This document shows, piece after piece, positions 35,175-43,563 of a DNA stretch of 64,000 nucleotides. Where the stretch lies: NCBI RefSeq assembly GCF_003312875.1, contig NZ_CP015163.1, forward strand, positions 1,798,001 through 1,862,000. Reading direction: 5' to 3'. The first letter of the stretch is position 1, and every line of letters begins with the position of its first letter. The notes under the pieces are model-generated. The model had not been told where the DNA came from and made no database searches. It was given only the letters and a program-made list of their open reading frames with translations. The stretch is from Amycolatopsis albispora (GTDB taxonomy: Bacteria; Actinomycetota; Actinomycetes; Mycobacteriales; Pseudonocardiaceae). The translations under genes and the position numbers were made by a program.

Positions 35175-35785
35175 GCCTGCGGCACCTTCTCCTGGGCGTT
35201 GGGTGCGCGGACCAGCTGTGCTTCCACGGCGAAGCCCGCTTCTTCGAGCTGGGTGGCGATGCGCTCGGGGCGCAGGCGGCGGAAGTCGAGGGAGATCTGG
35301 TGGCCGAAGCCTTCGCTGTGGTGGACGGTGTCGTCGCCGACCTGGAAGGCGAGCGCGAGGTGGCCGCCGGGCATCAGGACGCGGCGGAATTCGGCGAAGA
35401 CGGCGGGCAGGTCCTCGGCTCCGATGTGGATGATCGAGTACCAGGCGACGAGTCCGGCGAGTGAGTGGTCGGGCTGGTCGAGCGCGGTCATGCTGCCTTC
35501 TTCGAACCGCAGTCCCGGATAGGTTTCGCGCGCCAGCTGCAGCATGGAGGTGGACAGGTCGACGCCGGATACCTTGACCCCCAAGGAATCCAGGTACCAG
35601 GTGACCCAGCCTGGGCCGCTGCCGACGTCGAGGACCGGACCGTTGTCACGGGTGAGTTCGGCGAACGCGCCGAGCATGGCGCGGACGAGTGGGATTTCGT
35701 GCACGCCTTCGAAGCGTTCGGCGTAGCCGGTGGCGATGGCGTTGTAGCCGTGCCGGGTGTCGGTGAGGTAGGACGGTTCGGTCAT
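35135..35785 (-). CDS. SAM-dependent methyltransferase (class I), second
   Basis: A 216-residue class I methyltransferase with VLDVGSGPGWVTWYL, VDLSTSMLQLAR and FRRVLMPGGHLALAF. It is of the small-molecule type; its substrate is unknown. ATG 35785 starts MTEPSYLTDTRHGYN, typical of the group; sequence upstream in frame is low-complexity Arg-rich and not coding-like. It follows the HemK-like gene by 11 nt on the same strand. Confidence 0.85.
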   Translation of the reverse strand: MTEPSYLTDTRHGYNAIATGYAERFEGVHEIPLVRAMLGAFAELTRDNGPVLDVGSGPGWVTWYLDSLGVKVSGVDLSTSMLQLARETYPGLRFEEGSMTALDQPDHSLAGLVAWYSIIHIGAEDLPAVFAEFRRVLMPGGHLALAFQVGDDTVHHSEGFGHQISLDFRRLRPERIATQLEEAGFAVEAQLVRAPNAQEKVPQAYLLASTSQAADA

Positions 35786-35796
35786 GGGGCCGAAGG

Positions 35797-36570
35797 CTAG
35801 CGAAGGGCACCGACAATCACGGTGCCGCCGAGTTCTTCGTTGTGCACCACGCGTGGGTGCAGTCCCCCGGCGGTGAAGGCGGCGGCGGTGACGGGTGCCT
35901 GTGCTGCGCCGGTTTCGATCAGCAGGTGGCCGTCGGGGGCGAGCCATTCGGCGGCGGACGCGGTGATGCGGCGGTGGATGTCGACGCCGTCGGGGCCGCC
36001 GTCGAGTGCGACGCGGGGTTCGTGGTCGCGGGCTTCGGGCGGCATCATCGCGATGGCGTCGGTGGGCACGTAGGGTGCGTTGACCACGAGCAGGTCGATG
36101 CGGCCGCGCAGGTGTGCGGGCAGTGGGGCGAACAGGTCGCCTTCGTGGACCTCTCCCCCGGCCGGTTCGACGTTGCGGCGGGCGCAGCGGACGGCGGCGG
36201 GGTCGATGTCGGCGGCGTGCAGCTCGGTCTCCCCCAGTTCGGCGGCCAGTGCGACGCCGACCGCGCCGGAGCCGCAGCAGAGGTCGAGCACGACGTGTCC
36301 GCCGAGGGCGGCGGCCTGGTCGACGAGGTGTTCGGTGCGGCGTCGTGGGACGAAGACGCCGGGTTCGACGGTGATGCGGTGGCCGTGGAATTCGGCCCAG
36401 CCGAGCAGGTGCTCCAGTGGCAGGCCGGCGACGCGCCGGGTGACGAGGTCGTCGAGTTCGGCCGGGGTGCGGGCGGCTTCGGTGAGCAGGCGGGCTTCGT
36501 CCTCGGCGAAGACGCAGCCCGCCTGCCGGAGCCGGGTGATCACGGTGCCCAGCGTGTGCTCAGTGTCCAC
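35797..36570 (-). CDS. HemK/PrmC-like putative N5-glutamine methyltransferase
   Basis: A 257-residue relative of PrmC, which methylates the GGQ glutamine of release factors. It has the N-terminal helical domain, PLEHLLGWAEFHG, VFVPRRRTE, the SAM motif VLDLCCGSGAVGVAL and, in place of NPPY, NAPY (VVNAPYVP). NAPY is seen in a divergent actinobacterial subgroup, so this is probably not the housekeeping PrmC. GTG 36570 is the start. Downstream is a second methyltransferase on the same strand. Confidence 0.82.
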   Translation of the reverse strand: MDTEHTLGTVITRLRQAGCVFAEDEARLLTEAARTPAELDDLVTRRVAGLPLEHLLGWAEFHGHRITVEPGVFVPRRRTEHLVDQAAALGGHVVLDLCCGSGAVGVALAAELGETELHAADIDPAAVRCARRNVEPAGGEVHEGDLFAPLPAHLRGRIDLLVVNAPYVPTDAIAMMPPEARDHEPRVALDGGPDGVDIHRRITASAAEWLAPDGHLLIETGAAQAPVTAAAFTAGGLHPRVVHNEELGGTVIVGALR

Positions 36571-36594
36571 AGTGGCGTGACGCTACACCGGCGC

Positions 36595-37149
36595 TCACGG
36601 GTGGTTCGCGCGAATATTCGCGGCGGCGAGTTCGACGGTGCGGTTGATGCGGCGTTGCCGGGTTTCGGGGCGTTTGGCGGTGAGGATCCAGGCGAGGATG
36701 CGGCGCTGGGAGGACGGCGGGAAGGCCTGGTAGTGGGCGTAGGCGGTGGGTTCGTGGTCGAAGCGGGCCTGGAGGTCGGCGGGGATGATGCCGTTGTCGG
36801 CGTCGGCGAGCAGGGTCCAGGTGCCGGTGCGGCGGGCGTGGTCGATGAGGGCCTGGCCGTGGTGGGTCATTTTCCCCTGCTCGATGAGGCGTTCGGCGCG
36901 TTCGCGGTTGACGCGGCTCCAAGCGCTGTCCGGGTTGCGCGGGCTGAAGCGCTGGTAGCGGCTGTGGTCGTCGCGTTTGACCGATTTGCTGTCGATCCAG
37001 CCGAAGCAGAGTGCTTCTTCGACGGCTTCGGCGTGGCTGAGGCCTGCCGGTCCGCGGTGCAGGACGAGCTGGGCTTCGGTGGCGGTTTCGCAGTTGTTCG
37101 CGAGCCAGGCGCGCCAGTGGTTGCGGTCGGTGGCGTGGACGGTGGTCAC
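36595..37149 (-). CDS. YdeI/OmdA-like protein
   Basis: A 184-residue protein of the YdeI (OmpD-associated) family: WLANNCETATEAQLVLHR, ALCFGWIDSKSVKRDDHS, FSPRNPDSAWSRVN and the C-terminal SSQRRILAWILTAKRPETRQRR. Members are linked to cationic-peptide or bacteriocin tolerance in a few organisms; the molecular role is not known. Its ATG overlaps the stop of the upstream VOC gene (ATGA), so the two are co-translated. Confidence 0.85.
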   Translation of the reverse strand: MTTVHATDRNHWRAWLANNCETATEAQLVLHRGPAGLSHAEAVEEALCFGWIDSKSVKRDDHSRYQRFSPRNPDSAWSRVNRERAERLIEQGKMTHHGQALIDHARRTGTWTLLADADNGIIPADLQARFDHEPTAYAHYQAFPPSSQRRILAWILTAKRPETRQRRINRTVELAAANIRANHP

Positions 37150-37544
37150 TGCTCCCCCAGGATGTCGAGGTAGTGCTGGTTGAACATGACGCCGAGCACG
37201 TTGCCGAACGGGTCGGTGACCGAGGCGGTGACAAAGCCGGGGCCGCGTTCGGTGATGGGTTGGTACTCGGTGGCGCCGAGGGTGAGGAGGCGGTCGTAGG
37301 CGGCCTGGATGTCGTCGACGTGCCAGTAGACGATGGCGCCGCCGGGCTGGGGCTGGCGGGCGCCGGGCGGGGCGTAGGCGGCGTTGACGATGCCGAATTC
37401 GTGCTGGTAGTCGCCGATGCGGAACTCGAGGTAGCCGGGCATGCGGTCGAAGTACGGTTCGACGCCGAACAGTTCGGTGTACCAGGCCTTGGCGGCGTCG
37501 AGGTCATCGGCGAAGAAGCTGACGTTGGCGAGTCCACGAAGCAT
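37146..37544 (-). CDS. VOC (glyoxalase/bleomycin-resistance fold) protein
   Basis: A 132-residue vicinal oxygen chelate protein: LANVSFFADDLDAAKAWYTELFG opens the first betaalphabeta unit and TDPFGNVLGVM closes the second. The fold is used by glyoxalases, dioxygenases and drug-binding proteins; which one is not clear. It is divergent from the WYL regulator with a palindrome in the gap, so it is a probable target of that regulator. It is translationally coupled to the YdeI-like gene. Confidence 0.88.
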   Translation of the reverse strand: MLRGLANVSFFADDLDAAKAWYTELFGVEPYFDRMPGYLEFRIGDYQHEFGIVNAAYAPPGARQPQPGGAIVYWHVDDIQAAYDRLLTLGATEYQPITERGPGFVTASVTDPFGNVLGVMFNQHYLDILGEQ

Positions 37545-37587
37545 TTCGGGGTCCTTCCGGGTTGCTGTTGGGGATGAGTCTGCCGGT

Positions 37588-37614
37588 CAAAGTGCGCACC
37601 TCATGAGCACTTTG
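37588..37614. promoter_or_regulatory. Candidate operator of the WYL regulator
   Basis: CAAAGTGC (37588-37595) and GCACTTTG (37607-37614) form an 8-bp inverted repeat with 11-bp spacer, in the 87-bp gap between the VOC gene and the regulator gene, 18 bp before the regulator start. Confidence 0.65.
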
Positions 37615-37631
37615 TTTGCGAGACTTTCTCC

Positions 37632-38576
37632 ATGCGTGCCGACCGCCTTGTGGCCACCCTGTTGCTGATGCAGTCGCGTGGGCGGGTGACCGCGGCGGAG
37701 CTGGCCGGTGAGCTGGAGGTGTCGGTGGCCACGGCGCGGCGTGATCTGGAGGCGTTGTCGGCGGCGGGCGTGCCGGTGTATCCGCAGCCGGGCCGGGGTG
37801 GCGGGTGGTCGCTGGTGGGTGGGGCGCGGACCGATCTGAGCGGGCTGACCTCGGCGGAGGCGCGGGCGTTGTTCCTGCTGGCCGGTCCGGGCACGGCGGT
37901 GTCGCCGGAGGTGCGGTCGGCGTTGCGCAAGCTGGTGCGGGCGTTGCCGGACACGTTCCGGGCCGAGGCGGAGGCGGCGGCGAGCGCGGTGGTGGTCGAT
38001 TCGTCGCGGTGGGGTGAGGCGGATCGGGAGCGGCCGGCGCTGGTGGAGCTGCTGCAGGAGGCGACGGTGCGGCGGCGGAAGGTGCGGCTGGTCTACCAGC
38101 GCCGGGGGCAGGAGGCGGGTGAGCGGCTGGTGGACCCGTGGGGCCTGGTCGACAAGGACGATCTTTGGTACCTGATCGCGGGGACCGAGGCCGGGCAGCG
38201 GACGTTCCGGCTGGATCGGGTGGCCGAGGCAGTGGTGACCGAGGAGCCCGCGGTGCGGCCCGCGGATTTCGAGCTGGCCGAGGCGTGGCGGCGGGTGGTC
38301 GACGAGGTGGAGCGCAAGCGGGCGCTGGTTTCGGCGACGGTGCTGGTGGAGCCGCGGTTCGTGTTCGTGCTGCGGTCGCACTTCGGCAGGCACTGCACGG
38401 TGGAGGGCGAGACCGAGGACGGGCGGGCGCGGGTGCGGGTGGCCGCGCCGGCGCCGGTGATGATCGCGCAGCAGCTGGCCGGGTGGGGCGGGCAGCTGGA
38501 GGTCGTCGAGTCGGAGCCGGTGCGGGCGGAGCTGGCGCGGATCGGGGCGGAGCTGACCGAACGGTACGGGCGGTGA
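37632..38576 (+). CDS. HTH/WYL-domain transcriptional regulator
   Basis: A 314-residue regulator. The N-terminal DeoR-like helix-turn-helix is RVTAAELAGELEVSVATARRDLEAL; the middle WYL domain has VYQRRGQEAGERLVDPWGLV and WYLIAGTEAGQRTFRLDR. WYL domains sense small ligands or nucleic acids. ATG 37632 starts MRADRLVATLLLMQ, the usual start for the family. It likely controls itself and the divergent VOC/YdeI-like pair through the palindrome between them. Confidence 0.9.
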   Translation: MRADRLVATLLLMQSRGRVTAAELAGELEVSVATARRDLEALSAAGVPVYPQPGRGGGWSLVGGARTDLSGLTSAEARALFLLAGPGTAVSPEVRSALRKLVRALPDTFRAEAEAAASAVVVDSSRWGEADRERPALVELLQEATVRRRKVRLVYQRRGQEAGERLVDPWGLVDKDDLWYLIAGTEAGQRTFRLDRVAEAVVTEEPAVRPADFELAEAWRRVVDEVERKRALVSATVLVEPRFVFVLRSHFGRHCTVEGETEDGRARVRVAAPAPVMIAQQLAGWGGQLEVVESEPVRAELARIGAELTERYGR

Positions 38577-38585
38577 GCCAGGTGA

Positions 38586-39101
38586 TCAGACGACCCGGTG
38601 CCGCCGGTTCCAGACGTCGACGGCGTGCGCCAGCCCGGCCAGCATCAGCACGGGGCAGACCAGCGCGCTGACCACGCCGGCGGGTGCGAGTTCCACTGTT
38701 CCCGGCTGGATGTCCAGGTGTCCGGGGTCGATGCCCTGCTTGCCGAGCAGCAACACCAGCAACACGGCGGCGGCGATGGCGACCAGCGCCGGGGGCACGG
38801 CGCTGCGCCAGTTGACCGTCGCCCACGCCAGCAGCAGAACCAGCACGAAGGCGACCGCCGTGCCGCCGGATTCGGGGTGGCCCCACAGCATCTCCGTACG
38901 GGACACCTCGAGCGGGAGGCGCTGGCCTGGGAGGTGGATGGTGTCGGTCACCCTCGCGCGGTACACGGGCAGCACGGACAGTGCGATGAGCGCCGCTGCG
39001 ATGGCCGGATAGAACCGCACGTGCCGGTCGGTGACCGACCGGTCGGCGGCCTCGCGTTCCAAGGCCGCCAGCCGGGCACGGGCCAGGTCTGCTTCCTCCA
39101 C
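38586..39101 (-). CDS. Small four-helix membrane protein
   Basis: A 171-residue protein with an acidic/basic N-terminal helix (VEEADLARARLAALEREAADRS) and four hydrophobic segments (about 33-50, 87-106, 109-128 and 143-165). GTG 39101 is chosen for the GGGGGAGAGG site upstream; longer in-frame reading is Arg/Pro-rich and not coding-like. No family is recognised. It is divergent from the first DGPF/sigma operon and could be a target or membrane partner of it. Confidence 0.6.
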   Translation of the reverse strand: MEEADLARARLAALEREAADRSVTDRHVRFYPAIAAALIALSVLPVYRARVTDTIHLPGQRLPLEVSRTEMLWGHPESGGTAVAFVLVLLLAWATVNWRSAVPPALVAIAAAVLLVLLLGKQGIDPGHLDIQPGTVELAPAGVVSALVCPVLMLAGLAHAVDVWNRRHRVV

Positions 39102-39134
39102 GGTGAACCCCTCTCCCCCGATGCGATGGCCGAT

Positions 39135-39160
39135 TGTCACCGGCGTGGCTTTCACCCGTC
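39135..39160 (+). promoter_or_regulatory. Candidate ECF promoter of the first DGPF/sigma operon
   Basis: TGTCAC (39135-39140), 16 nt, then CGTC (39157-39160), 52 nt before the DGPF start. The second DGPF/sigma operon has the same two boxes with a 15-nt gap. ECF42 promoters are reported to use a TGTCGA-like -35 and CGTC-like -10, so autoregulation is likely. Confidence 0.5.
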
Positions 39161-39211
39161 TTTCGTGAGGATCTGCGCAATGATGTGGGCGAACGGGAAG
39201 GGAGGCGCGTG

Positions 39212-39565
39212 GTGAAGTACCTGCTGTTGATCGGGGGCCCGGCCGACGAGGCCGAGGATTCGGCCGAGGTGTGCGGGCGTGAGGACGTGCGCGCGTGGGT
39301 CGACGAGATGACGCGCCGCGGGGTGTTGCTGGACGGTGAGCTGCTGCATCCGGCCGAGGACGCGACGACGTTGCGGGTGCGCGACGGGCGGGTCCTGCTG
39401 TCGGACGGGCCGTTCGCGGAGACGAAGGAGCAGATCGGCGGGTACAACCTGATCGAGTGCGCGAGCCTGGACGAGGCGGTGGAGGTGGCTTCACGGCATC
39501 CGGTGGCGCGGACCGGCCTGGTCGAGGTGCGTCCGGTGCTCGATCCGGCGGATCTGCCGGGTTGA
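39212..39565 (+). CDS. DGPF/YCII-domain protein, partner of ECF42-type sigma
   Basis: A 117-residue YCII-related protein: VKYLLLIGGP, EMTRRGVLLDGELL and SDGPFAETKEQIGGYNLIE, the DGPF signature. Proteins of this type accompany ECF42 sigma factors almost always, but their biochemical role is unsettled. GTG 39212 has GGGAGG at a good distance; GTG 39209 is too near. The sigma gene starts inside its stop (TTGA). Confidence 0.85.
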   Translation: MKYLLLIGGPADEAEDSAEVCGREDVRAWVDEMTRRGVLLDGELLHPAEDATTLRVRDGRVLLSDGPFAETKEQIGGYNLIECASLDEAVEVASRHPVARTGLVEVRPVLDPADLPG

Positions 39566-40827
39566 CCGGGCGGGACGGCAACGGCGCCGTCGGTGCGGCC
39601 AGCGAGGTCGGCGCCGCGGTCGCGGCGGCGTTCCGGGAGGAGTGGGGCCAGGTGGTGGCCACGCTGATCCGGGTGACCGGCGACTGGGACCTGGCTGAGG
39701 AGTGTGCGCAGGAGGCGTTTTCCGCGGCGTTGCGCCGGTGGCCGCGGGACGGGGTGCCGCGCAAGCCGGGTGCGTGGCTGACCACGACCGCGCGGAACCG
39801 GGCGATCGACGTGTTGCGGCGGGAGGCCGTGGGGGCGGCGAAGTTGCGGGAGCTGGCGGTGACGCCGCCGCCGGAGGACGTGGAGCCGGACGAGAGCGGG
39901 GTGCCGGACGACAGGCTGCGGTTGATCTTCACCTGCTGTCATCCGGCGTTGCCGTTCGAGGCGCGGGTGGCGCTGACGTTGCGCACGCTGGCCGGGTTGA
40001 GCACGGCGGAGATCGGGCGGGCGTTCCTGGTGCCGGAGGCGACGATGTCGCAGCGGCTGGTGCGGGCGAAGCGGAAGATCCGCAACGCCGGGATCCCGTA
40101 CCGGGTGCCGCCGCCGCATTTGCTGCCGGAGCGCACGAGCGCCGTGCTCGGGGTGTTGTACCTGCTGTTCAACGAGGGTTATTCGGCGTCGGCGGGTGCG
40201 GATCTGGTGCGGCGGAACCTGTGCGCGGAGGCGATCCGGCTGGCGCGGGTGCTGGTGGGGTTGATGCCGGACGAGCCGGAGGCGGTGGGCTTGCTGGCGT
40301 TGCTGCTGCTGCACGATTCGCGGCGGGAGGCGCGGCTGGACGCGGCCGGTGATCTGGTGTTGCTGGAGGACCAGGACCGGTCGCGCTGGGATGCCGGGGA
40401 GATCGAGGAGGGCACGGCGCTGCTGGAGTCGGCGTTGCGGCGGCGGCAGCCGGGGCCGTACCAGTTGCAGGCGGCGATCGTGGCGTGTCACGCGACGGCG
40501 GTGCGGGCCGAGGACACCGACTGGCCGCAGATCGCGGCGTTGTACGAGCGGCTGGCGCGGGTGGCGCCCTCGCCGGTGGTGCGGTTGAACCGGGCGGTCG
40601 CGGTGGGCATGGCCGAGGGGCCGGCGGCCGGGTTGCTGCTGCTGGACGAGCTGGTCGAGGGCGGGGAGCTGGCGGGTTACCACTTGCTGCCCGCGGCGCG
40701 GGCGGATCTGCTGCGGCGGTTGGAGCGGGCCGGGGAGGCGGCGGTGGCTTACCGGGAGGCGCTGGAGCTGGCGTCGACCGACGCGGAGCGGCGTTATCTT
40801 CGGCGGCGGCTGGCCGAAGTTTCCTGA
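39562..40827 (+). CDS. ECF42-type RNA polymerase sigma factor with TPR-like C-terminus
   Basis: A 421-residue extracytoplasmic-function sigma factor. Sigma2 is around WDLAEECAQEAFSAALRRWP, and sigma4 around LSTAEIGRAFLVPEATMSQRLVRAKRKI. A 240-residue C-terminal helical extension (LYLLFNEGYSAS, RAEDTDWPQIAALYERL, PVVRLNRAVAVGMAEGP, YHLLPAARADLLRRL) is the TPR domain typical of ECF42. These sigmas have no anti-sigma factor; the extension is thought to control them. TTG 39562 overlaps the DGPF stop, giving coupled translation. Confidence 0.9.
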   Translation: MTGRDGNGAVGAASEVGAAVAAAFREEWGQVVATLIRVTGDWDLAEECAQEAFSAALRRWPRDGVPRKPGAWLTTTARNRAIDVLRREAVGAAKLRELAVTPPPEDVEPDESGVPDDRLRLIFTCCHPALPFEARVALTLRTLAGLSTAEIGRAFLVPEATMSQRLVRAKRKIRNAGIPYRVPPPHLLPERTSAVLGVLYLLFNEGYSASAGADLVRRNLCAEAIRLARVLVGLMPDEPEAVGLLALLLLHDSRREARLDAAGDLVLLEDQDRSRWDAGEIEEGTALLESALRRRQPGPYQLQAAIVACHATAVRAEDTDWPQIAALYERLARVAPSPVVRLNRAVAVGMAEGPAAGLLLLDELVEGGELAGYHLLPAARADLLRRLERAGEAAVAYREALELASTDAERRYLRRRLAEVS

Positions 40828-40896
40828 GCCGGGGTGTCGGTGCGGGCCGGGGTCGTTCGTCGGGGGTTCGCAACGCACCACGACCAGGAGGAAAAC

Positions 40897-41565
40897 ATGG
40901 CGACCTTTGTGCTGATCCACGGCGGCGGCAGCAGCGGCTGGGAGTACCACCTGCTGGAGGCGGAGCTGCGGGCGCTCGGGCACGACGTGGTGGCGCCGGA
41001 CCTGCCGATCGAGGACGGCGCGAACGGCGTGGCCGAGTACGCCGACGCGGTGGTGGCGGCGATCGGGCCGCGGGAGGACCTGGTGGTGGTCGGGCATTCG
41101 TTCGGCGGGCTGGTCGCTCCCCTGGTCTGCGACCGGCGGCCGTCGCGGTTGCTGGTGCTGCTGGCGGCGATGATCCCGCGGCCAGGTGAGCCGGCCTCGG
41201 ACTGGTGGGCGAACACCGGGCACGAGTCCGAAGTGGACATGGAGGCCGACCCGATCGGGGCGTTCCTGCACGACGTGCCGCGGGAGCTGGCCGAGGAGGC
41301 GCTGGCGAAGGGGCGGCCGCACGAGGGCGACTCGCTGGGCAAGCCGTGGCCGCTGGCGGCGTGGCCCGCGGTGCCGACGCGGGTGCTGGCGTGCCGGGAC
41401 GACCGGTTCTTCCCGCTGGAGTTCGCGCGGCGGGTGTCGCGGGAGCGGCTGGGCATCGAGCCGGACGTGATCGGCGGCAGCCACTGCGTCTCGCTGTCCA
41501 GGCCGAAGGAGCTGGCCGCCCGGCTCGACGCCTATCTAACGGCCGAGCAGCAGCCCGCTGGCTAG
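40897..41565 (+). CDS. Alpha/beta hydrolase
   Basis: A 222-residue serine hydrolase fold protein: FVLIHGGGSSGWEYHLLEAEL near the N-terminus, nucleophile elbow GHSFGG, and the C-terminal His in GGSHCVSLSRP. It resembles esterases of the plant MES/SABP2-like shape found in actinomycetes. The substrate is unknown. ATG 40897 has AGGAGG upstream, and the gene is 69 nt after the sigma gene, so it may be part of the same regulon. Its end overlaps the convergent MFS gene by 30 bp. Confidence 0.85.
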   Translation: MATFVLIHGGGSSGWEYHLLEAELRALGHDVVAPDLPIEDGANGVAEYADAVVAAIGPREDLVVVGHSFGGLVAPLVCDRRPSRLLVLLAAMIPRPGEPASDWWANTGHESEVDMEADPIGAFLHDVPRELAEEALAKGRPHEGDSLGKPWPLAAWPAVPTRVLACRDDRFFPLEFARRVSRERLGIEPDVIGGSHCVSLSRPKELAARLDAYLTAEQQPAG

Positions 41566-42873
41566 GGCGCCCGCGAGCATCAGCCCGGCGGCCACCGCGG
41601 CGGCGACGGTGTGGCCGTGCACCTGCGCGGCGAGGGTGGCTCCCCCGGCCGCGACCGCGTTCAGCACGGAGATGCCGATCGAGCCGCCGAGTTGCTGCGC
41701 CGTGCTGACCAGGGCGGAGACGAGGCCCGCGTCGCGGGGTGCGGCGCCGGTGAGCGCGGCGCTGATGCTGGGTGACATGACCAGCCCGGTGCCGGCGCCG
41801 AAGACGAGCTGGGCGGGCAGCATGCCGCCGAGGTAGGTGCTGTCCGGGGTGAGCTGGGTGAGCAGGCCGAGCCCGGCGGCGGTGAGCAGCATGCCGGGCA
41901 CGATCAGCCGCCGCGGGCTGAGCCGGGCCATCAGCCTGCCGGAGACCTGCGAGGCGATGAGCATGGTGGCCGCGGTGCCGGGCAGGATGGCCAGCCCGGT
42001 GCGCAGCGGGTCGAAGCCGAGCACCTCCTGCAGCTGGTAGGTGAGCACGAGCATGGTGCCGAACATCGCCGCCATCGTGGTGGCGACGGCGGTCAGCGCG
42101 CCGAGGCGGCGGCGGGTGGCGAGCAGGTGCGGTGGCAGCAGCGGTCGCGCGGCCTTGACCTGGCGCAGTGCGAACGCGCCGAGCAGCACGGCGGCCGGGA
42201 CGAGCCAGAGCGGGCGTCCGGTGGTGGCGTAGACGAGCGCGGCGGCGCCGGTGACGCCGAGCAGGGTGCTGAGCAGGTCCAGGTGCAGCGGGTGGCGGGG
42301 CGTTTCGGGCAGCAGGACCGGGGTGAGCACGGCGGTCAGCGCGGCGATGGGCACGTTGACGTAGAGGCACCAGCGCCAGTCGAGGGTGGCGGTGAGCAGC
42401 CCGCCGGCCAGCAGGCCCGCGGCTCCCCCGGCGCCGACGACCGCGCTGAACCGGCCCAGCGCGCGGCCGCGTTCGGCCGGTTCGGTGAACAACGCGGTGA
42501 GCAGGGCCATCGCGGTGGGGGCGAGCAGAGCGGCGAACGCGCCCTGGGCGGCGCGGGCGGCGATGAGCTGGGCGCCGTCGGCCGCCGCTCCCCCGGCCGC
42601 GGAGGCGAGGCCGAAGCCGAGCACGCCGATGAGCAGGGCGCGGCGGCGGCCGACGGCGTCGGAGATCCGTCCGGCGGGCAGCAGGAGCGCGCCGAAGGCG
42701 AGCAGGTAGGCGGTGACGATCCAGTGGCGGTCGGCGTCGGACAGGCCGAGGTCGTGCTGGGCCGGTGGCAGCGCGATGTTCACGATCGTGGTGTCGAGCA
42801 GGACCATCAGCTGGGCGGTGCAGAGCAGGGCGAAGCCGGGCCAGCGGGTGGTGCGGGCGGAGGTGGTGGTCAT
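41536..42873 (-). CDS. MFS drug-efflux transporter (DHA2/EmrB-like)
   Basis: A 445-residue transporter of the EmrB/QacA type. Motif D1 reads LDTTIVNIALP in helix 1, WIVTAYLLAFGALLLPAGRISDAVGRRR contains motif A, and motif C-like GGAAGLLAGGLL is in helix 5. It is expected to expel hydrophobic drugs with proton exchange. It is divergent from a TetR gene with an operator between them, the standard layout of a drug-inducible pump. Confidence 0.9.
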   Translation of the reverse strand: MTTTSARTTRWPGFALLCTAQLMVLLDTTIVNIALPPAQHDLGLSDADRHWIVTAYLLAFGALLLPAGRISDAVGRRRALLIGVLGFGLASAAGGAAADGAQLIAARAAQGAFAALLAPTAMALLTALFTEPAERGRALGRFSAVVGAGGAAGLLAGGLLTATLDWRWCLYVNVPIAALTAVLTPVLLPETPRHPLHLDLLSTLLGVTGAAALVYATTGRPLWLVPAAVLLGAFALRQVKAARPLLPPHLLATRRRLGALTAVATTMAAMFGTMLVLTYQLQEVLGFDPLRTGLAILPGTAATMLIASQVSGRLMARLSPRRLIVPGMLLTAAGLGLLTQLTPDSTYLGGMLPAQLVFGAGTGLVMSPSISAALTGAAPRDAGLVSALVSTAQQLGGSIGISVLNAVAAGGATLAAQVHGHTVAAAVAAGLMLAGALASGLLLGR

Positions 42874-42901
42874 GGCGGTGACCCTGACAGAGAAAAGTTA
42901 A

Positions 42902-42923
42902 CCGAGTCAAGTTTTAAACTCGG
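42902..42923. promoter_or_regulatory. Candidate TetR operator
   Basis: CCGAGT (42902-42907) and ACTCGG (42918-42923) flank AT-rich CAAGTTTTAA, itself nearly palindromic. It is in the 75-bp gap between the divergent pump and TetR genes. Confidence 0.65.
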
Positions 42924-42948
42924 ACAAGGTTGCGCTAGCATGCGTCCC

Positions 42949-43563
42949 ATGGGCCTTCGGGAGCGGAAGAAGCTGCGCACGCGCCAGGCGATCTCCGACG
43001 CGGCCATCGCGCTGTTCCTGGAATCCGGCTTCGACCGGGTCTCGGTGGCCGAAGTCGCCGCGGCCGCGGAGGTGTCCAAGCCGACGCTGTTCAAGTACTT
43101 CCCCGCCAAGGAGGACCTGGTGATCGACCGCCTGGCCGATCACCGCGAGGAAGCCGCCGAGGTGGTGCGCGCCGCGGCCGGGCAGCCGCCGCTGGCCGCG
43201 CTGCACGCCCACTTCCTGGCCGGGCTCGAGCGGCGCGACCCGATCACCGGGCTGTGCGACGAGCCCGAGGTGCTCGCGCTGAACTGCCTGATCTACGACA
43301 CCCCGGCGCTGGTGGCCGGCATGTCGCGGTTCACCGACCACTCGATCGACGCGCTCGCCGACGCCCTGCGTGAGGCCACCGGCCGCGACGACCTCGCGCC
43401 CCGGCTCGCCGCCGGCCAGATCGTCACCGTGCAGCGCCTGCTCGCACTGGAGAACCACCGGCACATCACCGCCGGTGAGGCGGCCGCGGCACGATTCCCC
43501 GCGGCCGCCGCCGAGGCGGACCAGGCGTTCGGCCTGCTCCGCTCAGGCCTGGACGGGCTGTGA
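42949..43563 (+). CDS. TetR-family repressor
   Basis: A 204-residue TetR regulator: RERKKLRTRQAISDAAIALF, then the helix-turn-helix VSVAEVAAAAEVSKPTLFKYFPAKEDL. The C-terminal ligand domain is unconserved. ATG 42949 is preferred; ATG 42940 would add three residues. It most likely represses the divergent DHA2 pump and itself. Its 3' end overlaps the convergent NmrA-like gene by 21 bp. Confidence 0.92.
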   Translation: MGLRERKKLRTRQAISDAAIALFLESGFDRVSVAEVAAAAEVSKPTLFKYFPAKEDLVIDRLADHREEAAEVVRAAAGQPPLAALHAHFLAGLERRDPITGLCDEPEVLALNCLIYDTPALVAGMSRFTDHSIDALADALREATGRDDLAPRLAAGQIVTVQRLLALENHRHITAGEAAAARFPAAAAEADQAFGLLRSGLDGL

